A stretch of 64,000 nt of DNA from Lutjanus erythropterus (lineage: Eukaryota; Chordata; Actinopteri; Lutjaniformes; Lutjanidae), in assembly GCA_020091685.1 (NCBI GenBank), contig CM034600.1:12814438-12878437 (forward strand), read 5' to 3'. Within the stretch, counting starts at the first letter, position 1. Every line of letters starts with the position of its first letter. The notes under the pieces were generated by a model, which was given only the letters and a program-made list of their open reading frames with translations, was not told where the DNA came from and searched no databases. Shown here in pieces: positions 51,389 to 62,109 of this stretch. The position numbers and the translations under genes are program-made.

Positions 51389-54300
51389 TCAGTGTTTGGC
51401 AGCCCCACTGGGCTTTTTAGCAGTCTTTGGCTTTAAAGAGTTTTTGTATAGAAGCAGTCTCTCTGTGGTGTGAGGTGGCAGGCGGTTCCTCTTGGCTTTT
51501 ACAATGCATGCTGCCATTGGACACAGCCGGTCAAAGCCCCCTGAGGTGGCCGGTACTGCCAGCAGCTTCTTGGCGATGTTCTGGAGCTGGGGGAACCGAG
51601 TAGCAGATTTCCAGTACAACACAGTGGAGGTGTTTTCCAGGAGTGGTTCGGACAGGTACACATCGAGCTCAGACATTTTCATGGTCTTTGCTGGCGGCTG
51701 GAGGAGGTTAAAGGTGGACTTGCGTTTGAGGTCATTTCCACCATCATAGTTGTCATCTAAGTTGTCACCTGATGCCTCCAACACTGTGTTGGTATGGTTC
51801 TCTTCTTCACCAGTCTGCTTCTTTATCAACTCTGTGGTTGTCTGGTCTTTATCTGCCTCTACAGAGGGAGATGCTGAGGCCTCCGTGCTTCCTAACGTGG
51901 CTTCCACAATGGCACGAGCCTGATCCTTTGATGGAGGCATTAGGAAACCTGTCTGGTCCTCAGGTTTGGCATCAGAAAATGGCTGGAAAGAAATGTTCAA
52001 GTTAGGGTGAGAGTTTGGATATGACATACTGTTTTCCTTAATGTAATGTCTCACAGAAATGTTACACAGAGCTCAGTATAAACACAGAGCACTACAGAAA
52101 TTAATATAAAGTGGGAAAAGATACCACTTGATTCAACAGACAAAACAAAACTGCCATGCTTTTGGCCTAATTCAGCACCTTGAGTTTGATCCTGGGGTCG
52201 AGCACAGCAGCTAGTATCATGTCCTTCTGGTGAATCAGGGACTGGAAGTGTGTGTGGAGGCCGGTACGAAGAGCCTTGTTGAAGTGGGTGTAGTTGTTGT
52301 CAAGGCTTTCCAAAGTCTTATCAAGGCTGACAAGGGAAGGTATGATGAAAGATATGGTCACTCCATTACCTTGCAGGACCTGGGTTAGAAGAGGCAAAAG
52401 GAAATTATCTCACAAAATCTTCTACCAACAACACCACCATATAATATGGTTTTTCCCTAGATGTATACAATACTTTTAAGCAGCAAAACAAGAAAAAGCT
52501 CTAATTCTTGAATCTAGGTTCAATAGAAAAATGACAAAATACAACAATGTTCTGCAAGATTAATGGATTTATTATGTTTTTTGTAACAGAACAAATATCT
52601 GTTACCAAATAAGCCAATATTGCTACAGATTTTTTTTTTGAAGAAGAAGAACATGTACCACAATACTATTTTAGGACTGTGTTGCTTAAAGTGCATAAGT
52701 ATTAAGGACGATGGTTAAGTGATGACAACCCTCTATATTTTTTTCTCAAGATGACAAATTGATTAATTGCCATAATAACTGACAGGGGAAAAAACTGTTA
52801 AAAAAATACTATATATACTCCACTGCATTCATAATACATGAAATTCTCATTAATGTTGTCTTTTACCTGCAAGGCCTCCCCAAAGGGCTCAAGGACAGCC
52901 AGGATGTCAATCACTTGCTCTCTCTTGACCATGACCAGAGGGGGGACGCTGGCTGTGTCACTGGCCTCTATTCGAGCCTGGGCTAGAAGAGTCATGATGG
53001 GGCTCCAGGCAGACTCCTGCACCATACGGCGTAAGGATACCATCATGGAGTTCCAGCGACAGTTAATGGAGGAAGGGCACAGGGATATGTTGCACTCCTT
53101 CATTAAAACCTAAACGATAAATAATACAGAATGGTCATGTTAAAACAATTCAGGATGGAAAAATCTGATCTCTGTCAATCTGTTAAAAATCATATAAAAA
53201 TTGTAATGTCAGACCTCACTTTAACAATTTATGAATGTATTACTGATGTTAATTAGCTGTGACTTTGTGGTTTCGCATAAATGTTCAGCTCAGAAGCAAA
53301 ACTTTCTAATCAATACAGCTGATGTCAGTTAATCAAATGAAGGTTGAGAAAACATCTGATTGTCTATTTCGTCTACCTCACTCCAGTAGGCGCTGTTCCT
53401 AAAGAAAGCCACCACATTATGGACCTGTGAAAGCAGGTTTTCCACAACCCGGGAGTTCTTCAGTGCCTCCTTAATCACAAGCTGTAAGGTGTTTGCCACA
53501 CAGCTGGTCCTCATCCCAATCTGCAGCTCTGAAAAGGGGGACTCTGTTTCAGACATCTGGTCTGACAGAAATGTCACCATCTCGTCTCCATCAGGTTCTC
53601 CCCTGTTAGATGAGCACATGATCTTGAAGTCGCAGAACAGGTTGTTTCCAGCCAGGATTTCTTTGGCCTGGTTGGTGAGGATGTAACCAATGCTGTGAGG
53701 AAAAATGCCATAGCTCAGCAGCACGCCTTCAAGCTCCCTGGCCACAGCGGCACTAAGGTCTTTGTGGCTGAGGTGACGGAAGGCCACAATGGGACGGCGG
53801 ATCTGCCAGGAATCACTGACAAAGTGGAGCTGCACAACGACAATGGGCTCCTCTACTGGATGGGACTGATCCCCTGCCCAGAGGTCAAAGGTGACATGTA
53901 TTGCTCTCTCACCATCTTTGGTTTTGGAAAGGCAGGCTTTAAGGTCACGGATGAGCTGAGGTTTGATGGTTCTCTCCACATCATCATAGAGCTGCAGGCC
54001 CAAAACCCGCTGGGATAGTTTGTTGTATTCAGGGCTGATGGTGCTCATGAATGACCTGAAGCCTACACCTTCAACAAAACTGTGGGGAACAAAGTGGAAA
54101 ATATATTGGCACTGTGCATTTTCAAATGATACGCATGATCTAGAGACTGGTGATTGTCCATTTGGTAGACATGTAGAATTAAAAACTTGCTTACTGCTGG
54201 AGTAATTCAACAAATACACAAAAATAATAGGGAGGATTAACAAACTTGGTTATTTTGGCAGCACTGGACAGTTACCAAACAAAGACACAGAAACAGCCAC

Positions 54301-56880
54301 TGGCATTACAAGTTACCTGAGTGGCAGCATGTCTTCAGCGATCATTCTCAGTGCTGCATCAACCAACTTCTTCTGGTCTACTGGTGCAGCTACTGGTGCA
54401 GTGCCTGAGCTGGAGCTGGGACTGGAGTTCGAACTGGGGGGCAAGGAGGGACTAGGGGAGGAGAGCTCTCTCTTGGGTGCTAAAGTCTGTGGAGGCGGAA
54501 CGATCGTCTTATGCTTGAATTTCTGAGGCTCCATCTGTGGCTCCTTCTGCTTCCTCTCTTCCTCTTGCCTGATCTGCAGCAAAATAAGAGAGTGAAACCA
54601 AACTAGCCAGCTGGAAACATCATGTAAAAAAATATAAAAAGATTTTGAAATTTTTCTGTGGCAGTCATGTATCCAAGCCCTCTTCTAACAGTCAACACTT
54701 ATCACTTTATTGCATTGGCTTTGTTTGGGGGAGTATTTGTTGCTAATTTATCTGATGCAGCTATGTTTAAAATGCTAAAAGTAAAAGCAACTGAGTCATA
54801 AAACAAAATAATCTATAGCAAACTTACCACTTTAGGAATTACTGGTTCAGTGTCTAATACAACATCACACTTGAAGTCTACCTGTAACAGAACATATGTC
54901 AATGCACAATAGTGTTTTTGCTTCGAAATATTAGAAAAACACCAAAACTTTTCATTTTCTTTTACAGTGTGACCAGCAGACTACACAATAATTAGATAGT
55001 ATAGTATAGTATTGATTTCATAATATGTAACATCTTTTTTAAACTGTAACCAACATTTTACCTGCTACATCCCTACAATCATTTATCAACTATCAAAATC
55101 TAATTAGTTTATTATTCATTCCAATCTGTTCATTAAGAAATCACTGAGAAGACAAAATGTTTATTAAAATGGCAGAAATTTATAAAAGCTGAAAACAAGG
55201 AGCCTTATACAGTATGTGCTAAACTCAGTAAGTACTCTACCTCTCCTTCCACAAAGTGCTGAATATCAAGGGAAATGCTGTCAGCTTTGTCTTTGAACAA
55301 TCCCAACTCTGCTCTACGTTTGATGCTGCTGTTCCAGTGATTTTTTACAGCATTGTCCGTCCTGAAAGAGCAATTGAAACTGTACATTAAAATCTCTGCA
55401 TCATCTCTGGTTAAGACAAGCTGATGCGTTGCTACATTCACCCACTTATTTCAAGAATAACAACCAAATAATTCATCTGGCTGCCCGTCATCCGCCTTGT
55501 TAAATTTAATCAAATTAATCACCAACCCACCTTCCAGGGAGCAACCTGGCAATTTCAGCCCACCGGTTTCCCAGAAGGCAGTGGGCTTTGTATATGATGA
55601 GATCTTCTTCATTGGTCCACGAGCTCTTTTTGACCAGTGGATTAAGGTGGTTGTGCCAGCGCTCACGGCACTGTTTGCCCATCCGCCCCTGCAAGTGCTT
55701 GGCTATCAAAGACCAGTGTCTGGTGCCGTACCTTCCCACCAGGTCTATTATCTGTTTGTGCAAATACATTTAAAAACACAGGAATATAGAGTGAGATAGA
55801 ACAATATTAACTACAAACTGTGTTTAAGCCATGTCTGTATCAGATGTTCTGTGCATTTTTTTCACCTTTTGATCTTCCTCTTTAGACCAGAAGCCTTTGA
55901 TTAATTCAGGATCCAGGTGCTTCTTCCAACGGTGCATACACTGTGATTCTGTCCGCCCCTGTCAAGGCAACAGGAAATGTCTTCATAATGCATTTTATAA
56001 GTTCAGTGACCTGAAAGACATAATAAACATACTTACTGGTAAAAAACTGGCAATGGTTTTCCAATCTTTTTTTCCAAAGTTGTTGATCAAGATTTTGAGG
56101 TTTTCATCCTGCACATGAGAACATATGAGTTCAGATACAGTGTAGTTAATTGTGAGCTTTAAGGTAAACTTTCAGGTACAGGTTAACATGTATACAGTTT
56201 GTTACTTTATGACAAAATGTCTGAAACAATACATTACATGCAGCATTACACTTTAGTCCCTGACACCAATGTAATACACTATGTAAAATAAAGGCCACAT
56301 GATGTGGTAAAACAAAAGATTATATGTGGTCATTTTGATAAAGATTGCAATATGATTCATGATTAGTGGGAATGATCATTTTTGCATTCCAATTTTCATT
56401 TTCACTGAAAAAAAACAAAACAAAAAAAAACAAAAAACAAACAAACAATTAAAATCATGATTATGTGATATTTGTTGAGTGTCTGTGCCAGTCAAACGTG
56501 TTTTCTTACATCTGGATAACAACATTTGTAGCCCAGGGCATCTCTGCATCACTACAGTACTTCCTTATAATGATATTTTATCAGACATTTTTCCTTTATC
56601 AAAAAATTTCACCGATATTTGGATATTGCATGATTTTGTGAATATTTCAATTAATTGTGCAAACCTGCTTGAAATTAGAGTGTGTTGCTCAAGATAATAT
56701 CAACACATGAATGTCTGAAATATACTTGTGGGTGTTGTGAGGACAACAGCTGCTGAATGTCTTCTTGTCACTCACCTCTTCCAGAGTCCATTTGATTTGA
56801 CACTTAGCACCATCCTTCTTCTCTGCTGAATCCGATTCGTCAGTGTCCATGCATGGATTACTATCTCCCTCTTCTTCCAT
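51389..56880 (-). CDS. MYB three-repeat DNA-binding domain fused to hAT transposase body (domesticated fusion gene)
   Basis: Probable nuclear DNA-binding protein, 887 residues. Exons in order: 56776-56880, 56037-56108, 55866-55958, 55531-55751, 55241-55361, 54828-54881, 54317-54573, 53377-54079, 52867-53109, 52179-52379, 51389-51982 (2664 nt, TGA). Residues 30-180 form MYB R1R2R3: Trp31/51/70, Trp83/103/122, Trp135/154/173, with Cys118 in KQCRERW. Residues 205-285 are a charged and Pro/Ser-rich linker. From about 292 ([14 protein letters not shown]) the sequence is hAT/ZBED-like: TFDLWAGD (Asp373), ILTNQA where the family has [13 protein letters not shown] where the family has a His, CRWNS (Arg560-Trp561), [19 protein letters not shown], and a dimerisation region at about 795-873 ([22 protein letters not shown]). 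There is no BED finger. The MYB half is most like MYBL2. A catalytically inactive, host-used protein is inferred; expression is not shown. The exon 10 donor (GTGCTG) is weak. I know no established name. Confidence 0.85.
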
Positions 56881-58300
56881 GCTGCAACAATACAGATATC
56901 TAATAATTAAAATAACATTTCAACATACAGGGATTGTTAGGAGTGAAAAGACATCTTAGCATATAAAGTGTACATTGATATAAACATATGATATGGTTGA
57001 TGTGGACTTTACAATGATACTGTTGAGTCGTGTAGAATTTGTGTATCGTCACAAGTTTCAGTTACAGGTGTAAAAACTTGTCTGAACCTGTTTGTCTAAA
57101 TGCTACATTCAAAGAGACCCCCAGCTTGAAACACTATTAGAGCACCACAACTGATTCAGTGATAGACTGCAGCAAAGATTTAACACAAATATATACCACA
57201 ACATCAAAGTCTACAGTGAAGTCAACAATGCATGCAGATAACAGACAGGAGGTATCCAGTAGTGATTTATGAATTTAACAGTTGGACAATTACTTGGGCA
57301 AAGGAAAAGTTCATATTAACCCTGTTATCTCTCATGCATCCTGCTGTAAACACTTGTCCTATATTTCCTCTGTCACCATCATCTCTTTTGAATGTTAACA
57401 CGTTTCTCCCATCCAGAATGACAGCAACTCTAATCTAAAATCATTACTGGCTAGTGTTAAACATACTGTATGTTATGTTATAATGTGAAAAATAATCCAG
57501 GTGAATGATGTCTTTTCTTACATACTGTAGCCTGCTCACATACTGAAGCAGCATAACCCAAGGTATTTCTCTCTTATATTAATTAATAAAAAACTCCGAC
57601 TAATACCATGCAAGATGACCATGTATAGTTGATTGTAATGTGTATGGAATAATGGAATTATAATGGTTTATACTATATGTTTTGGTGTTGGCATTATATA
57701 TCTTTTAAATAGCCATCGGCCGCCCACCCCTCTAAATATAAACTTTATTCATTGAAAAACCTATATCGGTCGACCACTAGTACTCAGAAGGAATCACACA
57801 AGTATAGGAAGACACATTCAGTGGCCACTTCATTATGACACCTGTAAAATGTAATGGAATCAAACACAATAGCTCTGCCATAAATCTCATGAGGATAACA
57901 CTGTTCAGTTTTGTTAGATGCTGCTATAGAGGTATTAATTTAACTGTATGTTTGTTAAAGAGGTTGCCGTTTGCAGTGGTGTAAACTGGGCTGCACGATA
58001 TTGTAAAGTGTTTTTAACGTTTTGCTATTAATACTGCTACATGTAGAATCCAATTTTATTCACCTATCTTTTTAGCTGTTAGCTTACAAACAAAACGCGT
58101 TACATCGAACTGATTAACAGTGCGCGGGGAAGCTCTTAAGATAAAATTATTGCAATTAATTAAGCAAAAAAAATGACTGAAAAGTTAATTAATTTACATT
58201 CCAACTTGGCTGTAACTTAAAGCTAGCAAACTTGACTAGCTTGGCTGGTTTCTCACGAACACGCTCGAGGGAAACGTTAAGCGTTAGCTCAGAGGGTCGG
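56500..58300. other. First introns of the MYB-hAT gene; AT-rich DNA and repeat fragment
   Basis: Between coding exons 1-2 and upstream of the ATG-containing exon there is AT-rich intronic sequence. The fragment at 57715-57780 (CATCGGCCGCCCACCCCTCT, CCTATATCGGTCGACCACTA) belongs to the repeat family seen at 16605-17105. No further exon is recognised. Confidence 0.4.
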
Positions 58301-58450
58301 TCGCCTCTAGCGGCAAATGAGTGCTACTGCAACACCCCTGCCCGCCGTGGAGCAACATTTATATAGCGTTAGTCGAAAATGAGGTGTTTGTGACCACTTC
58401 GATGACAAAGTTAGCTGGCATGACGGTAGGGAGAACACAGAAATGCCTAC

Positions 58451-58600
58451 CTAAACCGCAGACTGTGTAACTGCTTCTGGAATACAGCCGGGTCCAGCTT
58501 TTCCAGCTCACTACCGTGACACAACAGAACAACAGAAACCTTCTCACTCACAACAAAACAAGGCACCCACTTGATTCACAACCCCAACGATGGTTGTATT
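58451..58600 (-). promoter_or_regulatory. Probable non-coding first exon and promoter of the MYB-hAT gene
   Basis: The coding exon at 56880 is preceded by an acceptor (TTGTTGCAG then C-ATG), so a 5' non-coding exon must lie upstream. On the minus strand a good donor occurs at 58451 (GTCTGCGGTTTAG followed by GTAGGC), close to a locally CpG-containing stretch, making 58451 to about 58560 a candidate exon 1. The start site is inferred only. Confidence 0.45.
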
Positions 58601-59020
58601 TAAATTACCGGCGGCTGTGAGGCATCTTTACAGCCACATGCATTTCTTTGATAATAAGGCAACATTAACATCCACGAACGCTAGGTTATTGTTTTCCACA
58701 CTTACCCGCGCGACATCCCTCTTCTGTCTATCCACTCTGGGGCTTTCAACTGCTAAGCTAGAGTTAGCTGGAATAGTTTGACTAACAACTACTGAAACAA
58801 ACTGTCTTTTAAGGAATACACAAAAGCGCGAATAACATATGCTGAATTAAATGTGTGTTACTTATTGAAGTAGGCCAGCTACAGAAGCAGTTACGGAACT
58901 CGTGGTGCTGTATCAACAGAAATTTACCCGGGAGTGGAAATCGGAGGTCTGTTCAAGAGCAGCACAGCATCAGAGCTACAACACACATACACACACACCC
59001 GGAAACAAACCATCCATGTG

Positions 59021-59056
59021 ATCAACGGTTCCAACCGACGCTAACGGCTAACGGTT
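59021..59056. promoter_or_regulatory. Cluster of MYB-type binding sites
   Basis: Within 36 bp: CAACGG (59023), CAACCG (59032), TAACGG (59042) and TAACGG (59049), the last two in tandem. These fit the MYB consensus YAACNG. The cluster lies about 0.45-0.6 kb upstream of the inferred start of the MYB-hAT gene. The equivalent stretches in repeat copies 2 and 3 have largely lost it. Confidence 0.45.
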
Positions 59057-61818
59057 GCTGTTGCACAGGTACAAGGGTTCCCTTCAAGCATCAAACTTAA
59101 CAAATCTGTTTAAAAATAATCTTTCTGGATAAAACATCCGTAAACACTGCTTTGACTCTTGTGCAAGGACACTAGTGAAGCATTAGAAAACATTTAACCT
59201 TCTTGTATAATCACTGGTGGGTCACTTATTTATGCTAGGCTACATTTCAAGCAGCTAAGCTAAGCTGTATAATCAAGTCAAATCTTAAAATAAGACCACA
59301 TAATCCTATCTTATTTTGTTCAATCAATACTAGGAAATACCTAAACATGAATCTACGATAGGATATTACAAAATACCTGGCTATTTCATTTATATCGATG
59401 TAACAGTTTCCTCAATGCTCAGTAACACTCACAAAATATTATTACACATTGTTCAAAAATAATAACAAAGGCAAGTTTGTTTAAATCTGATCTATATAAG
59501 TATTTATTTATTCATGGTTTGTCATCCCCAATATTCTGTCAAAGGACACATATTTTTTCACAGGTAGAGATCAAAATTAGCAACAGCCACGTAGTCAAAT
59601 ACTAGTAAAACAGTGGCTGGTGGATTTGTTTCACTTAGTAACCAAAAAAAGACAGTAGTCTATTTGAACAATCACTTGCCAGTTAGCCAGGGGGCAAAAA
59701 AAAAGTTGGGACTGGGACTGGGCATGTTTTGTGTCAGAATTCATAGCTTGTTAATTGTCCCTGCCTTGTATGTGTATACATTTAGGATGACAAAGATGAG
59801 TTACCATGTTACACTTGAACATAGCAAACCATTCCTGCTCTCTTTAACACTGTTACAAAGCAACTGTTGGTCCGTCACAGTTTGTACAGAAACTGTGTTT
59901 TCAACACTACAGGTCTTTCCAAGTTACAGAAAAAAACATATTATGAATGTTTATTTCTGACACAGCATCTGTACTGTACATCTGTACTCTGCACCTTAAT
60001 GCAGGGCAGCAAATTAGCACCAGCCAAATACTGATAAAATAACCAAGTATCTCTCCTGCTTCTGTTGCAAACTGGGGCTCTCAAATGCTAAGCTAGCTGG
60101 AATAGTTCATGCTAACTAACATCTACTAAAACAAGAGGCATTTTCAGATCAGCACAAAAGCTTGAATGACAAATGTTGAATTAAATGTGTGATTAATTGT
60201 TGAACTAAAGAAAATCAGAAGTCTGTCCAAGAGAACCACAGCCATACAGATACAAACACTCCCCGGAAACAAACCATCCATGTGACAGACTGTTTCACAA
60301 ACAGTGAGTGGCTGCTGTTGCACAGATATTAACTGGCCTTCAGGGGTTTCTATTCAGTACAATAACCAGTCTTAATCAAAGTTTTGTAGCATTATATTGA
60401 CTTTTGTAAGGGGACTAGTTCTGCATTAGAAACATTTATTAACCTCTTAACAAAATCACTGGTTGGTCACTTCTTTATGCTAGGCTAACAGCTAAAAGCA
60501 GCTAAAAACTGTTCAAACCCATAACTAGAGTGGAATCTTAAAATACGACCACAGAATAGCATCTAGCTGAATTAATACCAGAAAATACCAATAATAGCCC
60601 ATAATAAGCTTTACAAAATGCCAGTCTATCCCATTTTATATCAACACAATAATATTAATATATTTTCATAATAATAACAATAAAATTCTTTTCAAAACAT
60701 TTTGTCAAAATAACAACAAAGTCATGGTAGTTTTGATCTGATCCATGTAAGCATTCTATGTCCATGTATTTCAGGTTTATTTCTGGTTTGTCCTCCCCAG
60801 TATTCTTTCAAAGGACACAGTTACTTTGTCACATGTGGGTACACGTAGCCTGTGCTATGTTTTGTGTCAGAATTCAGAGCATGTTGATTTTTCCCTGCCC
60901 TGTGCTGTTATGAGGTCAAAGATGGATGGCAAGTTCAGTCCTGTTCACTTTGCCTGTTTGTACGTCATCCCTGCTCTCTTCAACAGTGTTGCTAAGCAAC
61001 TGTAGGTCTGTCACACTTTGTACAGTCACTCAAATCACTATTTTTCTCACATGCTATATGAGAGACAGAAACATATGAGTGTTTATCTGTCGCAGCTTCT
61101 GTATCTTAATGCAGGGCCCAAAGTTAGCACCAGCCAAATACTTGTAAACTACCTAAGTGTCCCTCCAGTCTTTGCACCAGATGCAAACCAGGGCTTTCAA
61201 ATATTTAGCTAGATGGAATAGTTTATGGTAACAACTGTTTCAACCAGTGCTAACAGTGGCGGTTGCACAGGCGAAAACTGATATCAAAACTTAAATAATT
61301 TGCTAAAGAGGCATTTCTTTTTAATATTCTCTGTTTGCTGTGGAGATAGGTCTGGCATGGTGGGACTGATTTTATTTATTTAATTTGCATGTTTAAGCAC
61401 AAGATAGTTTTTGATGCTAAATTTAAAAAAATGGTCATTATGCACATGCACATAACAGGAGCAGAGATCCAAACATTTCCACATGAGAAGAACGTTCACG
61501 TGTCTCAGATGTCATCTAACGCAATAGATCCGATTTTGGTATTGATCCGACTGACTCCAGTATCGATACTTCTTATTGGTAGTATTGATACTTTGGTGAA
61601 CAACCCTTATTTTATATCAGCCTCATAATATTTTACCATATTTTCATCAATGGTAAATTGATGAACATGCTTAATCTGATCTATCAAAGCATTTTATTTA
61701 TTTCAGCTTAATTTCTAGTTTGTCTTCCCCTGTATTTTGATATAGGACACTGTTATTTTGTCACATGTTGACCTGGATATGTTTTGTGTCAGAATTCATA
61801 GCATGTTATTTTCTCTGC

Positions 61819-61821
<3 letters not shown>

Positions 61822-61888
<67 letters not shown>

Positions 61889-61900
61889 CGCATGCGCACC
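61822..61900. repeat. (GT)n microsatellite ending in GCGTGCGCATGCGCAC
   Basis: About 60 bp of GT dinucleotides within repeat copy 3, running into a short palindromic purine/pyrimidine-alternating stretch (TGCGCATGCGCA). Confidence 0.95.
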
Positions 61901-62109
61901 TTAGAGGTCACAGATGGATTGTAAGTTCAGTCTTGTTCACTTTGCCTGTTTCAACGTCATCCCTGCTCTCGTCAACAGTGTTGCTAGGCAACTGTTGGTC
62001 TTTCACTGTTAGTTTTACTTTAATCACGGTTTCCAGCACACTATGGCTCGTTCCATGTGAGAGAAAAGAACATATTATGAATGCTCGTTTCTGGCACAGC
62101 ATTTGTATC

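Noticed and set aside
51389-54573. hAT half as an ordinary resident transposon
   Set aside because: It is split by five introns with matched phases, lacks its own DNA-binding finger and visible terminal repeats, has lost catalytic residues and continues in frame from the MYB exons.
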